From assembly GCF_902167145.1 (NCBI RefSeq), contig NC_050099.1, positions 63,382,942 to 63,446,941 of the forward strand: DNA of 64,000 nucleotides, written 5' to 3'. This document shows, piece by piece, positions 11,230 to 22,754 of the stretch (positions are counted from its first letter, which is position 1; each line of letters starts with the position of its first letter). The notes below the pieces were generated by a model that saw only the letters and a program-made list of their open reading frames with translations, was not told the origin of the DNA and made no database searches. This DNA is from Zea mays (Eukaryota; Streptophyta; Magnoliopsida; Poales; Poaceae). A program made the position numbers and the translations under genes.

Positions 11230-11591
11230 ATGTCTAAGTCTAGATACCATAGTTACCCTAAGTATGTGTGTTTGTTCTTTGTGGCTGCTGAGGCCTGAAC
11301 ATTTGGGTATAAAGTCGTGCTTCTTTCCTCTTGCTTCGAGCATTAGAACTTGTTCGTCGGTAGCAGAATCACCTATTCTAGCGTGAGCTACCTTTCGCGG
11401 AAGGTGATGAGTGAGGTATCCGTATCCCGGAGGCGTAGGAGTCCCTCGGCTCGGTCGGCCTTGCCGTTCAAGGTCTCTCTCGCTCGTCATTAGGATTCCG
11501 TTATCGACGCAGTCGAAAGGCATGAAAGTCGTTTTGGCGGAAAACTTTTCTGAGGAAAATTTTGACGCAGAGGGGGCTTCCCTCTTTCTAG
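11230..11591 (+). repeat. Direct repeat A1 in E0 3' region
   Basis: This is about 350 bp of sequence repeated with divergence at 39118-39473. Shared stretches include TCGTCGGTAGCAGAATCAC, GGAAGGTGATGAGTGAGGTA and GAGGAAAATTTTGACGCAGA. The two copies flank the antisense exons of E0 and look like a duplicated 3' untranslated region of that gene. Confidence 0.8.
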
Positions 11592-12033
11592 ACCCGAGGC
11601 GACCGCTCGGGCCGGGACCCTTGCGGAGGGCCTGGCTGTGGCCGTCGGGTGTGCCCGGTCTGCCCAAGCCATGGCCTCACAGCAGCGTGCCCGGGCCGAG
11701 GGTATGTTTTGCCCGCTTTGTGACTTTGTTTTTGTCTCCATTCTTCACCTCGTGTCTGAAGAATACTGTCCGGATGTCTGCAGGGTTCGAGACGGCTCTT
11801 AATGAGTCCGTCAAGAAGTGTAAGGCGCTTGCCCAGGCGGCTGAGCAGAAGGAGGCCGACTGCGTGGCCATGTCCGAGGCTATCTCGGCTTTCTACCGAG
11901 CCTTTGGTCTCGACGACGTCCCCTCGGGTAGCTCCCCCCAGAGTCACCTGCGGGCCTTGGGCGGCCATGTGCGCAGCAGACTCCGTGGGGCGCTGCACCT
12001 CGGCGTTAGGCGGGCCTTCGCCGTTCTCGCTTC
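11592..12033 (+). pseudogene. E0 antisense gene, 5' part (exons around a predicted intron), cut by E1
   Basis: This gene runs opposite to E0 gag-pol. Exonic sequence from about 11592 follows an acceptor-like TTTCTAG and reads through MASQQRARAEG at 11671-11701. A strong donor (GTATGT) opens an 82-bp intron (11702-11783) ending TCTGCAG. The next exon resumes in phase (FETALNESVKKCKALAQAAEQ), giving a helical, coiled-coil-like stretch and then GGHVRSRLRGALHLGVRRAFAVLA. The frame stops only because E1 inserts inside a Ser codon at 12033. The style matches the C-terminal half of plant 'putative gypsy type transposon' (Transposase_28-like) proteins. The N-terminal domain is not seen here. The function is unknown. 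Confidence 0.6.
12029..12033 (+). repeat. Target-site duplication of E1, left copy
   Basis: GCTTC directly precedes the E1 terminus TGTGGCGG and matches 38866-38870. Confidence 0.95.
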
Positions 12034-13912
12034 TGTGGCGGAACTGCCCGAATTATTCCAACTTAAGTTCCTAAGCCCCGCCTTAGGGGCTGAACCACAC
12101 TTAAAGGGGAATAACCCGTCAATCCCTCGGATCTAGTCCGACACGGCCACTGACAGGATGAAGTACCACAATCTCACTCGAAGGTGAGTCACAGAGCAAA
12201 TACAATAAAGCATAAAACCATGCAGGTAAGAGTATTAAAATTATTACATCACCATCAGAGTTTTGCAAAAGTAGCCATCAGTGTTCGAAGTGCAGCGGAA
12301 TAAAACTAACGGTAATTAAACAGAGAGATGGGGAAGCCTGTCCCATCACTCCTCATGCTCCTCCTCAGCCGAGGCAGGGTCCCACTCGACAGTCCAACCC
12401 GGTGGCAAGATGGACGGCCAAGTCACTCCATCAACCATTTCCTCCAGAGAACCTGTAAAAAATTATGCCACAAGCAAGGCTGAGTATACTAATACTCAGC
12501 TAGACTTACCCGGTGTGAGGAGTCTACTCCTCTACCTCTAGACATGCAGCTGTTTGGCTGTGGGGTTTGGTTGCCAAAAGCACTAGTTGAGTTTCTAAGT
12601 CAAGTTTTAACTTTGTCAATTTAAGTGTGACTCTCTTAAGGCTAAAAGTGGACTATCTATTCGTACATGGTAGCAAGCATTATTAGCAATCAACAGCTTA
12701 TATCAACTCATCACATTTCCACTTGTTACTCAATGCAGTACAATGGATCAAGCAGTCTCATTAGCTGCGAGAAGCAGACGATTCGAATCGAGTTTTTATC
12801 CTTGCAAGGTAAACCTAAACACACGACATATAGGGGCACTCCGTCCCCACACACATCAACTGTCCCATCGATTCCCCATCAGCAGAGGGGCTCACCGCCT
12901 TGGCGTACAATGCCTCACTGACCCCGACTGCCGTCGTGCAGTGACCGCACTTGTACCCACCATAACCGGAATGGGAGACCTCGTCTCAGGTCGCGTGAGG
13001 AGGGCAATCTGCTGCCAGGTTCAATCAGGTACTAGGCTTACCGATTTACCATATTTCTCGGCATGTGTTTAGTATGTTCAATCGCTTGACACAGGTATCT
13101 GCACGTTAATCCTTATTCCAATTTCACCTCGTAGACCACGCATCCCCATGGATCCGTGTCCACCAACCAACTATCAATATGATATGAAAAGTGGGTACAA
13201 CCAATTCCTGATCTCGCGCGAGTGCTAGAAAAATCACTCGTCTTCTACCGAGATCCTGATTAAATAAAGCAACTACTCGACCTAGCATACTAGTATCCAT
13301 CTCAAAAGGAATCCTGAGTTCATGCAACTAGGGTTTCAGTCAACTCCTACACTTAAGTGCACAGTACAAGCCTACAAACAATAAGTGTAGTAAAATAGCA
13401 TATATAAACGGTTATGCATAAACCGAGGCTTGCCTTCCAAAGCAGTGGCAGGCAGGTCCTCTGGTGCAGGCTCTGGTGCTGGCTCCGGGGCTACCTCCTG
13501 AGCAGCTCCTTGCTCCAGCACGAGGATGTACTCTCCGTCAGCAAGGTTACAGTCTATCAAAATGCAATGAACATGTATGTCATGATTATGCAGGATTTAA
13601 TAACATTATGCTAAAAAGAAACTAAGTCAAGAAGTAACTTAGGGTTTCTTAGTCATGGAGGGCTTCCATTGGGTTAGGCTTATTACTTTTTAGGCTTAGG
13701 TTTTCATTGAGGATAACATAGTGGATTTGTATTGTCTTGATACATTTCAGTGGACAAATTACAAGGGTTTCTAGAATGACACTAATTACCATTATTCATT
13801 TTTCCTTTCTTTAATTTCTACTTATAGTTTCTAGTGTAGGTTTGAACTACGACAGTGGTTTAATATTTTTCAAAAATTCTGTAAAAATTACAGTGGGTTG
13901 CCATTTGCTATT
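12034..13912 (-). repeat. 3' LTR of E1, first segment
   Basis: This is the outer part of the left LTR, matching 34529-36409 in the right LTR. In the first 470 bp I count eleven substitutions against the right copy. E2 interrupts it at 13913 with duplication CTATT (13908-13912). It has no gene content. Confidence 0.95.
13908..13912 (+). repeat. Target-site duplication of E2, left copy
   Basis: CTATT precedes TGTCACACCC of E2 and matches 25799-25803. Confidence 0.95.
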
Positions 13913-15719
13913 TGTCACACCCGGTTTTAGAAGGCAAACCGAATGCGAACCATGTACGTGCCAGGATCAGTTATTCACGTACACAGCAGTTACATAACAT
14001 GGACATCATCACACAGTGCTCAAAATAGTATTAATAAGGGAAATAGTCGATTACATCATACGTCTGAGACGTCCATATAGTTCTTACAATAAATCAAAGT
14101 GCGGAAAAGAAACGTAGATAACGCGGCCTTCACAGGCAGCCGACTGGGGGTTGCCGCTAACCCACACCTAGAACTCGTCGTAGTCTTGGAACTCCTGGAA
14201 GTCTCCTTCCACAGCTTCATCTTCGCCTGAGCAGTGGTTGCAATGCTGACAACCTGGGGGGGGTTTGGTGTGTAGAGCAAGGGTGAGTACACATCAACAT
14301 ACTCAGCAAGTATCCTGTTTGGCTGTAGTGGACTAGCTTTATGTGGGGATAAGTCAAGCAGTTGCTTTTAGTTGGTCAGATTATTATTTACTAGTAGAAA
14401 TCCAAGTTTTAGCATTAACCCAAGTTATTAACCCGATGTACCCTTTCCAAACGGAAAGAATACCACTTACCAATACCATAATCATAACCAGAACCATCAA
14501 TCTCATAACCACCTGTACCACAATGTCTCTGATCAAGTACCACTAATCACTGGAGCTCCCTTGGCCGCTCATAACCGTGAGCACGGCTGATATATCAGTT
14601 TCATAACACTCTGCAGAGGTTGTGCACTTTACCCACAAGCCGTGATTCCCTCTTGCCTCGGGCCGATCAAACCCTTAAACACTACCAAGGTGAATAGGCA
14701 GGGTTTCACTACGTAGCCTTTACAAAGATTCCCCGGGACTGTAGCCACCCGTTAGGTTTCCTAAATGCACCGCACTCCTCCCCAAGGGGCGAACCCAAAC
14801 TTGGCAGAGCGAGCCGCATACACCGAGCCCCATTGACGGCACGACGGCTAAGTGAACTACATCCCGGATCCTCTAATTATTCAGCTAAGGGCACCCCATT
14901 CCACCCTCATGGTTGCACTGTTTTCCCGGGCGGTCATCCATAGAACAGGTCCTTACGGAGAGGCACTCGAGAAACCGCTCGAGTCCCCTTGAAAACCACA
15001 AGTATGATCATAAAGAAGAACGGGAAAACAGCGTATCATAGATAACCACATCATGTTCATTGATTAGAGTTGAGCAATAGCATAAAGCTAAACAGTAATA
15101 ATCCAACCCAGATAGGTAAACAAGGACATGGATAACAAAAGCTAGTCAATCCTTAGGCATAAATGTGTAAGCGGGAGGTGAATTAAATAATGAATAGGAC
15201 AGAGATAGGTCAAAGGACACTTGCCTCCACCAACCGACTGCTGCTCAGGGGCTTCTCCTGCGAATTCCTCGGGCTCTTCGACCGAATCGTTCTCTATGCG
15301 AGCGCAAACATACATACATCCATCCACATATTTAATACAAAAGAACAGTACACCATACAAGATAACAAATAAAGCGAATATGCATCAAGTATGACATTCG
15401 ATATCGCATTTGTTATGGTTAGAAAGAAACAGGAAAGGGTCTCGCAGGGGGTTAAATCTTATGCACTAATGACACAATTGGTTTTTAACAAAATAATTCT
15501 GTTATATATATTTATATATACTAATGGAAACCTAATCACTTTTAGTTGATCAACATTGCACAGGGTAAACAATTAACTACGTGAATCAATAGCATAACGG
15601 AATTTTAAATTAAACTTCCTATTTTCCCATAGCATGAACAGTGATTAGCCTACTTAAAATACAGTAATTATAATCACAGAAAGTAAATAAAATAAAATAA
15701 AAAATAAAAAAAAACAGAG

Positions 15720-16430
15720 GGGGGGGCGGTTGAACCGGCCCTAGGGGCGGTTGAACCGGCCCGGGGGCAGGCGGCCGAGCTGGGGCGGCCGAGCGCGGGG
15801 GGCGGCCGAGCTGGGGCCGGGGGCGGCTGAGCCGGGGCCGAGGCCGGCTGAACCGGCCCGGGACAGGGGGGCGCGGCCAAGGGGCCAGGCGGCCGGGGCG
15901 CGGGCTAGGGGCGGCTGGCGGCCGGGCGGGGCGCGGCTGGGGGCGGCCAGCGGCCGGGCCAGGGCGGCCAGGGGAGCGGCCGGGGCGGGCCAGCGGCGGC
16001 CGGGGCCGGCTGGGCGCGGCCGAGGGCCGGCCAGCGGCGGCCAGGGGCCACGGCGGGGCTGGGGCGGCTGCCGGCGCGGCCAGGGGGCGCGCGGGGGTGG
16101 GGAGAGAAGAGGGGAGGGAGGAGAGGGAGGAGGGGGAGGGGGCTCACCGGCGGGGATCGACGGCGAGGGGCGGCCGGCGGCAGGGGGCGGCGCGGCGGCC
16201 TAGGGTAGGGGGCAGGGGCGGCGGCGGCTTAGGGCAGGGGTAGGGGCGGCGCTAGGGAGAGAATGAGAGAAAATGAGAGGGAGAGGGAGAGGGTTTGGGG
16301 AAAAAGGGGAGGTGGGGGGGCGGCTTGGGCCAATTGGGCCCAAGGGGGGGGCGCCAGGGGGCGGCTGGGCCGGCCGGGGTCGGCCCAGGGCGCGGGAGAG
16401 AGAGAGAAAGGGGAGAGAGAAAGAGAGAGA
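15720..16430. repeat. G-rich low-complexity block of the E2 LTR (left copy)
   Basis: GGCGGCC- and GGGGCGG-type repeats merge into a GA-rich tract (16250-16440). The matching block in the right LTR is about 24810-25520. On the element strand it is C- and CT-rich and lies just downstream of the TATA box, so it would form the mRNA leader. Confidence 0.85.
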
Positions 16431-16555
16431 AAGAAAGATAAAAGATTTTCCGCTTGTTCTCGAAATCCGATCTTTTAGATGAATGCGATTGCACTTTCAA
16501 ACAACCAAAAATGCAAGGGCGGCATGGTGCATCAAACAACATAAAGTATTTAGGG

Positions 16556-16563
16556 TTTTTATA
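16556..16563 (-). promoter_or_regulatory. TATA box in E2 3' LTR
   Basis: TATAAAAA on the minus strand is followed by ACCCTAAATAC. The functional 5' LTR copy is at 25647-25654. Confidence 0.7.
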
Positions 16564-16707
16564 CATACGGGAATTCCAAACCGAATCCCGCTAAACTTTG
16601 AAAAAGGTCAAGGTTTAGCGAGGGGAAAAAGAAAAAGAAAAGGTAACGCCCGAATTTTGGCGAGTAAAGAAAGAAAAAATTCAACTGCAAAAATTCGGGG
16701 CGTTACA

Positions 16708-16726
16708 AACCTATCCCCCTTAAAAG
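16708..16726 (-). other. Polypurine tract of E2
   Basis: The minus-strand tract TTTTAAGGGGGATAGGTT lies directly next to the 3' LTR, only about 20 bp after the pol stop codon. Confidence 0.85.
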
Positions 16727-16743
16727 AATCTCGCCCTCGAGAT

Positions 16744-19700
16744 TCAGGGCTGGCTAGCAAAGAGCTCTGGGTACTTAGCCACTAGATCATCTTCACGCTC
16801 CCAGGTTGCTTCTTCCTCAGAGTGGTGATTCCATCTGACTTTGCACATTCTAATGGTCTTCCTTCGGGTGACTCTATCTGCAACCTCAAGGATCTGAGCT
16901 GGCTTCTCAATATAGGTCAAGTCCTCCTGGACTTCAAGACCTTCCACTGGCAACTGCTCTTCTGGCACACGCAAACACTTCTTCAACTGAGACACATGAA
17001 AGACATCATGCACAGCAGACAAATTCTCTGGCAGGCTGAGCTGATAAGCCACTTCTCCACGCTTTGAGAGAATTTGATACGGACCAATGTAGCGGGGTGC
17101 TAGCTTGCCTTTGACTCCGAATCTTCTGACTCCTCTGATCGGTGACACTTTCAGATAGACAAAGTCTCCGACTTCAAAACTCAGCTCTCTTCTTCTTGTG
17201 TCTGCATAGCTTCGCTGCCTCGATTGCGCTATCTTCAGATTCTCTCGAACCATCTTGATGTTCTCTTCGGCTTCAAGCAAAATATCTGGCCCAAACACCT
17301 GCTTCTCTCCAGGCTGATCCCATTGCAACGGAGTTCTGCAACTCCTTCCATACAGCGCTTGAAACGGTGACATCTTCAAACTGGCCTGGTAACTGTTGTT
17401 ATAGGAAAACTCTGCATAAGGCAATCGCTTGTCCCATCCGGACTGATCTTGCAACGCACAGGCTCTCAACATATCTTCAAGAATTTGATTGGTTCTTTCA
17501 GTCTGACCATCTGTCTGCGGGTGATAAGCTGAACTGAAATTCAGATGCGTGCCCAAGGCTTCATGCAACTGCTGCCAGAAATGAGAGGTGAACTGCGTTC
17601 CTCTGTCTGACACTATCTTCTTTGGCACACCATGAAGACAAACGATCCGAGACATATACAATTCTGCCAATACTGCACTGTTGTAGTTGGTCTTGACAGG
17701 TATGAAGTGGGCTGACTTGGTCAAACGGTCCACTACTACCCAAATGGAATCGTAGCCGGCTCGAGTGCGAGGCAATCCGACTATGAAATCCATGCCAATT
17801 TCATCCCATTTCCACTGAGGGATCTGCAACGGTTGCAACAATCCAGCTGGTCTCTGGTGTTCTGCCTTAATTCTTCGACAACTATCGCACATAGCCACAT
17901 GCTCTGCGATTTCTCTTTTCATTCCGTACCACCAGAATTTCTTCTTCAGATCCTGATACATCTTCTCACTGTCAGGGTGAATCGAATAAGCTGTCTCATG
18001 AGCTTCCTTGAGAATCAACTCCCGAATAGACTGGACATTGGGAACACACAAGCGGTCTTTGAACCATACCACACCTTCTGCATCTTCTCGAAGGTCTTTG
18101 CCTCTGCCATCTAGAATCAATCGCCGAATCTCACTGATCTTCTCATCATTTTTCTGCGCTTCTTTGATTTCGCGCTCCAAGGTAGGTTCCAATTCAACTG
18201 TGACTCCTCGCGAATTGTTCAGAAATCCGAGACTCAACCTGTCAAACTCCTTGGCCAACTCATAAGGCATCGGACGAGCGACCATCAGATTGACTTGACT
18301 CTTTCTGCTCAAAGCATCTGCCACTACGTTCGCTTTTCCTGGATGGTAATGGATCTCCAACTCATAATCTTTGATCAACTCTAACCATCTTCGTTGCCTC
18401 ATGTTCAACTCCGACTGAGTGAATATGTACTTCAGACTCTTGTGGTCTGTGTAAACATCGCATTTCTGTCCATACAGATAGTGCCTCCATGTCTTCAGTG
18501 CGTGAACCACTGCTGCCAACTCTAGATCATGGATTGGGTAGTTCTTCTCATGAACCTTCAGCTGTCGGGACGAGTAAGCCACAACTCTTCCCTCTTGCAT
18601 CAACACGCATCCCAAACCTGTGTAACAAGCATCACAATACACAGAGAAGGGCTTGTGCACATCAGGCAAGACTAGGACAGGCGCTGTTGTCAACTTCTCT
18701 TTCAGCGCTTCAAAGGCCTCTTGGCATTTCTGGGTCCACTTGAACTCAACCTTGTTGCCTAGCAACGCTGTCATTGGTTTCGCAATCTTCGAAAACCCTT
18801 CAATGAATCGCCGATAATATCTGGCCATTCCAATGAAGCTCTTGATTCCTCTAGCATCTGTTGGCGCTTTCCAGTTTAGAATGTCTGCCACTTTCTTCGG
18901 ATCCACAGCCAATCCTTCTTTGTTGATTATGTGACCCAAGAACAGGACTTCACTGATCCAGAACTCACACTTGCTCAACTTTGCATACAACTGGTGCTCT
19001 CGCAATCTCTGCAATACCATCCTCAAATGATTTGCATGCTCTTCTTCACTTTGAGAATAAACCAGAATGTCATCAATGAATACCACCACGAACTTATCAA
19101 GATAATCCATGAATACACTGTTCATCAAGTTCATAAAGAACGCTGGTGCATTGGTCAAACCAAAAGACATCACTGTGAACTCATATAAACCATACTTGGT
19201 AATGAATGCCGTCTTCGGAATGTCCGAAGGTCGGATCCTGAGCTGATGATAACCTGACCTCAGATCGATCTTGGAGAACACACTGACTCCTCTCAACTGG
19301 TCGAACAGATCTTCTATTCTGGGCAAAGGATACTTGTTCTTGATCGTGACTTCATTCAAAGCTCGATAATCGATACACATCCTCTTGGTGCCATCTTTCT
19401 TCTCCACAAACAAGACAGGGGCGGCCCAAGGCGAGGTGCTTGGCCGGATGTAACCTTTCTCTGACAGCTCATCAATCTGCTTCTTAAGCTCAACCAACTC
19501 TGGTCCAGATATTCTGTAAGCTCTCTTAGAGATAGGGGCGGTTCCAGGAAGAAGCTCTATAGCAAATTCAACTTTCCGCTCTGGTGGCATACCCGGTAAA
19601 TCCTTTGGAAACACATCTGGGAATTCAGACACAACCTTGATACTCTCAATTGGGTCTGCTTCACTGCTATCAACAGCCATCTGATAACAACTTCCTTTCT

Positions 19701-20490
19701 TTGGCTCAGGCGGGACTAACTCGGTCACCACTTCCTCTCCTAGTGGGGACACCAACTTGATTGTCCTTTTATCACAACTGATAACTGCCTGATACTTATC
19801 TAACCAATTCATCCCTAGGATGACATCTATTCCCTGAGTACCCATTACTATAAGGTTGGCGGGAAACGCTATCCCCCTTATTTCCACACTTACATTTAAA
19901 CAAATGCTATCAGCTCGAATTCTACCACCAGCTGAGTCAATTTGAATAGGGGTTGACATGGTAGTAATTGGAAGATTATGTGCTTCTACCCATGATGCAG
20001 TAATGAAAGAATGTGTTGCTCCAGTATCAAATAACACTTCTGCAATATGGGAATCGACTGGGAACATACCTACTGTCATGTCGGGGGTCTCCTGAACTGC
20101 TTCAGCCTCCAAGTGGTTCAGTCTTCCATGATTATAGCGCTGCTGAGAGCGGTTGCCTGCTCCAGGCTGAGACACATTCTGCTTTGCTGGGGCATTGGGG
20201 CCTGACTGCTGCTGGGCTGCCTTCTTCGGACATTGCATCACCCAATGGCCTTGCTCTCCACAGTGGAAACATGCCCTGTTTCCAACCTGAGCTGGTGCTG
20301 CCTGACTGTTCTGCTGATTTGCTGGGGCAGGAAGACGAGGTGTCTGTTGATTCTGCCTCTGAAACTGACCTCCTCCTGACTGATTGCTCTGACGATTCTG
20401 GTACTGATGCTGAGGATACTGCCTTTGGAACTGCTGATACTGCTGACGCTGCTGATGCTGCTGAGGTGGACGCTGGTTCTGCCTGAACTG
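16744..20490 (-). CDS. pol of E2: zinc knuckle, protease, reverse transcriptase, RNase H, integrase, chromodomain-like tail
   Basis: This frame continues gag after the TAG at 20491-20493 and stays open for 1248 codons. In order it has a Gln-rich linker and a CCHC knuckle ([14 protein letters not shown], about 20230-20275). The protease has [10 protein letters not shown] near 20025. The reverse transcriptase has the catalytic FIDD about 390 residues after the Met at 20241. RNase H ([10 protein letters not shown]) follows, then integrase with an HHCC finger and core motifs SDRGTQF and [14 protein letters not shown]. The chromodomain-like C-terminus has [20 protein letters not shown]. All catalytic motifs I can check are present. 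The domain order and tail place it in the chromovirus lineage, where the tail is thought to steer integration to heterochromatin. Confidence 0.93.
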   Translation of the reverse strand, partial: QFRQNQRPPQQHQQRQQYQQFQRQYPQHQYQNRQSNQSGGGQFQRQNQQTPRLPAPANQQNSQAAPAQVGNRACFHCGEQGHWVMQCPKKAAQQQSGPNAPAKQNVSQPGAGNRSQQRYNHGRLNHLEAEAVQETPDMTVGMFPVDSHIAEVLFDTGATHSFITASWVEAHNLPITTMSTPIQIDSAGGRIRADSICLNVSVEIRGIAFPANLIVMGTQGIDVILGMNWLDKYQAVISCDKRTIKLVSPLGEEVVTELVPPEPKKGSCYQMAVDSSEADPIESIKVVSEFPDVFPKDLPGMPPERKVEFAIELLPGTAPISKRAYRISGPELVELKKQIDELSEKGYIRPSTSPWAAPVLFVEKKDGTKRMCIDYRALNEVTIKNKYPLPRIEDLFDQLRGVSVFSKIDLRSGYHQLRIRPSDIPKTAFITKYGLYEFTVMSFGLTNAPAFFMNLMNSVFMDYLDKFVVVFIDDILVYSQSEEEHANHLRMVLQRLREHQLYAKLSKCEFWISEVLFLGHIINKEGLAVDPKKVADILNWKAPTDARGIKSFIGMARYYRRFIEGFSKIAKPMTALLGNKVEFKWTQKCQEAFEALKEKLTTAPVLVLPDVHKPFSVYCDACYTGLGCVLMQEGRVVAYSSRQLKVHEKNYPIHDLELAAVVHALKTWRHYLYGQKCDVYTDHKSLKYIFTQSELNMRQRRWLELIKDYELEIHYHPGKANVVADALSRKSQVNLMVARPMPYELAKEFDRLSLGFLNNSRGVTVELEPTLEREIKEAQKNDEKISEIRRLILDGRGKDLREDAEGVVWFKDRLCVPNVQSIRELILKEAHETAYSIHPDSEKMYQDLKKKFWWYGMKREIAEHVAMCDSCRRIKAEHQRPAGLLQPLQIPQWKWDEIGMDFIVGLPRTRAGYDSIWVVVDRLTKSAHFIPVKTNYNSAVLAELYMSRIVCLHGVPKKIVSDRGTQFTSHFWQQLHEALGTHLNFSSAYHPQTDGQTERTNQILEDMLRACALQDQSGWDKRLPYAEFSYNNSYQASLKMSPFQALYGRSCRTPLQWDQPGEKQVFGPDILLEAEENIKMVRENLKIAQSRQRSYADTRRRELSFEVGDFVYLKVSPIRGVRRFGVKGKLAPRYIGPYQILSKRGEVAYQLSLPENLSAVHDVFHVSQLKKCLRVPEEQLPVEGLEVQEDLTYIEKPAQILEVADRVTRRKTIRMCKVRWNHHSEEEATWEREDDLVAKYPELFASQP

Positions 20491-21321
20491 CTAAGGTTGA
20501 TTGCCTGAGAAACGGGGACGGCTGCTGCTTCCAGGCTGGGGTCCACTGATCTTGCGCTTACGATCTTCCATCTCCTTGCGCTTTCTCTCTGTCATGATTG
20601 CTCTGTCAATCAGGTGCTGGAATGTTGGGAAGGTGTGATTCATCAGCTGATACTGCAGAGGGTCAACCAAGCCTCTCAGAAAACGGTATTGTCGCTTGGC
20701 GTCGGTGTTGACATCTTCGGGAGCGTAGCGAGACAATTGCAGAAACTTGTCCCGGTACTCACTGACAGACGATGACCCTTGCTTAAGGGCCAGGAACTCC
20801 TCCTTCTTCACTGTCATCAGACCTGCAGGCACATGGTACTGACGAAAGCTACCTCTGAATTCTTCCCAGGTGATGGTGTCGGGGTTGGCATGGGTGGCGA
20901 GGTAAGACTCCCACCATGATTGGGCTGCTCCTCTCAACAGACGGGGACCATACAGAACTTTCTCCCTGTCATCGCACTGAGCGGTATGCAACTCTCGCTC
21001 CACAGTGCGCAGCCAATCTTCAGCATCCATAGGGTCAGAAGAATGAGCAAACGTTGGGGGATGACCTCTCATGAATTCAGCACGCTTGTCTCTGGGCATC
21101 TGAGGCATCTGAGGCTGAGGTGGAGCCTGCTGCTGCTGCTGCTGCTGAATGGCGGCCAGAGTCTGACCGATGGCTTGAACTGCCTGAGTCTGCATCAGAA
21201 ACATCTGCTCAATCGACATCGGGGGCGGGGGCGGCAGCTGCTGCTGCTGGGGCGCCTCATCTTGCTGACCGGCTCGCTCCTGCTGAGCACGCCTTCCTCC
21301 TCTGCGCCTGTTCTCTGACAT
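20491..21321 (-). CDS. gag of E2, ending at an in-frame TAG
   Basis: Gag forms the virus-like particle and binds the element RNA. The start is the ATG at 21319-21321, directly after a minus-strand TTCTGCAG. The N-terminus is basic, then Gln/Pro-rich, followed by a retrotransposon gag domain (PMDAEDWLRTVERE, SWWESYLAT, EFLALKQGSSSVSEYRDKF). It ends GNQP and TAG at 20491-20493, and the next codons (CAG TTC) continue in the same frame into the zinc knuckle and pol. Either a single nonsense mutation or a readthrough stop explains this. Without readthrough the product is 276 residues and lacks the zinc knuckle. Confidence 0.9.
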   Translation of the reverse strand: MSENRRRGGRRAQQERAGQQDEAPQQQQLPPPPPMSIEQMFLMQTQAVQAIGQTLAAIQQQQQQQAPPQPQMPQMPRDKRAEFMRGHPPTFAHSSDPMDAEDWLRTVERELHTAQCDDREKVLYGPRLLRGAAQSWWESYLATHANPDTITWEEFRGSFRQYHVPAGLMTVKKEEFLALKQGSSSVSEYRDKFLQLSRYAPEDVNTDAKRQYRFLRGLVDPLQYQLMNHTFPTFQHLIDRAIMTERKRKEMEDRKRKISGPQPGSSSRPRFSGNQP

Positions 21322-21331
21322 CTGCAGAACG
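21322..21331 (-). promoter_or_regulatory. Splice-acceptor-like site before E2 gag
   Basis: The minus-strand GCGTTCTGCAG ends exactly at the gag ATG. With the donor at 25238 it would remove a 3.9-kb leader containing the rest of the LTR, the primer-binding site and the extra gene. This is a prediction from sequence only. Confidence 0.5.
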
Positions 21332-21724
21332 CAACCACACATCAGAACTGATCTGGCAAATCTTGCAGCATAAGAAAAGAGAATAGAATTCCTCAACAGC
21401 ACTGAACAGATGAGCATCTTCACTGATCTCCAACACAGGCCACACAGCTTCTCAGAAAAAGAGGAAAGTAGAATAAAGGTTTTCCCAACTATATAACTAA
21501 CTTTATTAACATAATAGGTAAACCAAAATGCAGGGGATACCCACACTCTGGTGACAATCATTACAAAGATCCAAACCAATCATAGTTCATCATGACAAAC
21601 ATAAATGCACAGGATATAGCAAACTACCCTGTCTAACTAAGACTAACTAAGACCGAGACTAACGCTAAGACTGAAGCTTCTACGTATATATTTCGTATTA
21701 ATTACAAGATCCAACTCTAACGAT

Positions 21725-22738
21725 CTATGGCTCTAGAGTTATCTTGGTCTTGCAGGCGGGATTGCCATAAGACTGGTGTCCACGCTGAGGTGAGCGGTAC
21801 GAGTGCTGAGTCCCGACGGGAGCGGGGGAACCACCATCCAGATAACGACGTTCCGCGCGCTCAGCCCGCAGCTGGGCGATCTCAGCACGAGCCCTACTCA
21901 GCTCATCTAATGCATGGTCCAGCTCCGTGTTTAGCACGGCGGCTAGGTTGACTGTGCTGCTCAACCTAGGATTGCCCTCACCGACAGGTGAGACAATCAC
22001 GCCTCCTGTGCTGCCAGATGAACGGCGGGGGTAATACTTCAGGTCAAGACCGTCAGCTGCCCCACCGAAAACCGAGCAGTAGTGCGAAAGCGCACGCCGT
22101 GCAGCATCTTGCATGGCTGCCTCAGCTGAGTCCCGCTCAGAGATAGAATAGTGCTCTGAACAGGCCTCCGCTCCCTGGAGACTGTTCTCCGGGCAGCGCA
22201 CCAAGCAAGTTGCCTCCCAGCGATCCGGGTAGACCCCGCGACTATGCTGGTAGACCACACAGCGATACTCGACGGACCAAGTATGCCGGTCAAATGCCCG
22301 ACGTAGCAGGGTGTCGAGCGCATCGTGGAAGTGACACCCGCGAGCAGCGTCGCGAGTGATGGGTCGAGCAACCCATCCTTCCGGCTCAAGGTTAGCAGAG
22401 AAGTCGGTGTCGTGGCTCGAGCTGTCGTCGCCATCTCCGTCGTCTGGGTCTCCTCCAGCAGCTACTCCAGAAGCTGGGGCGCCCAGTGGTGGTGCAGGGG
22501 GCGCCTCCAGGGGAAGCACAGGGGAGCAGCTCCTCACAGACTCTATCTCCTGGTGGAGCGAGAAGGAAGAGCTCTGCTGCTCCTGTCGTCGACGCTCCTG
22601 CTCCTCACGCAGGCGGTGGTGTAGTCTCTCCAAGTGGCTGGACTGTCCGGCCACGGGACGGCGAAGCGGACGCTCAGCAAGGCGGGAGGGTAAGAAGGGG
22701 ATGACTGACTTTCGTGCAGTGTGTCTAAGTCGAGCCAT
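21725..22738 (-). CDS. Extra upstream gene of E2: dsRBM-like and coiled-coil protein
   Basis: This is an intact 337-residue frame between the 5' LTR and gag, in gag orientation. Residues 33-55 form a charged helix (HLERLHHRLREEQERRRQE). Residues 75-112 are Pro-rich then acidic. Residues about 155-225 look like strand-strand-strand-helix (VEYRCVVYQ, WEATCLVR, then SISERDSAEAAMQDAARRAL), the pattern of a double-stranded-RNA-binding motif with its Ala-rich last helix. Residues 268-298 are a probable coiled coil. I do not recognise a named family. A frameshifted relative lies at the same place in E1. The ATG directly follows a TTTTGTAG acceptor-like site. RNA binding is inferred from the pattern, not shown. 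Confidence 0.75.
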   Translation of the reverse strand: MARLRHTARKSVIPFLPSRLAERPLRRPVAGQSSHLERLHHRLREEQERRRQEQQSSSFSLHQEIESVRSCSPVLPLEAPPAPPLGAPASGVAAGGDPDDGDGDDSSSHDTDFSANLEPEGWVARPITRDAARGCHFHDALDTLLRRAFDRHTWSVEYRCVVYQHSRGVYPDRWEATCLVRCPENSLQGAEACSEHYSISERDSAEAAMQDAARRALSHYCSVFGGAADGLDLKYYPRRSSGSTGGVIVSPVGEGNPRLSSTVNLAAVLNTELDHALDELSRARAEIAQLRAERAERRYLDGGSPAPVGTQHSYRSPQRGHQSYGNPACKTKITLEP

Positions 22739-22754
22739 CTACAAAAGACATCGC
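22739..22754 (-). promoter_or_regulatory. Splice-acceptor-like site before E2 extra gene
   Basis: The minus-strand TGCGATGTCTTTTGTAG ends exactly at the ATG of the extra gene. A T-rich tract and a CTCAC branch-like sequence precede it. It pairs plausibly with the donor at 25238. Confidence 0.5.

Larger units (their letters stand above)
9721..11591. other. 3' non-pol region of E0
   Basis: This is GC-rich sequence with no convincing long gene. It holds three inverted-repeat modules at its left end, a TATA-like TTTAAAAAGG near 10053 before a plus-strand ATG at 10088, and a repeated phrase CTTCAAGGAT(T/G)TTCATCAT near 10225 and 10350. At about 11190-11208 it ends with a plus-strand string encoding GAADV and a stop, which resembles the C-terminus of the antisense gene at 39090-39108. 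It may therefore contain an older copy of that gene's 3' end. Confidence 0.55.
13913..16707 (-). repeat. 3' LTR of E2
   Basis: The LTR runs from TGTCACACCC to GGGGCGTTACA on the plus strand. It differs from the right copy at about 14356 (C/A), 14405 (T/G) and 15870 (A/G), and in the G-run lengths near 14256 and 15719. The plus strand is extremely G-rich in 15720-16420, within the transcribed leader region. Open frames there are low-complexity artefacts. Confidence 0.97.

Noticed and set aside
15751..16203. 150-residue open frame in the G-rich part of the E2 LTR, also at 24842-25294
   Set aside because: It is low-complexity Gly/Ala/Arg/Pro translation of GGC repeats inside an LTR, opposite to the element strand; no domain.
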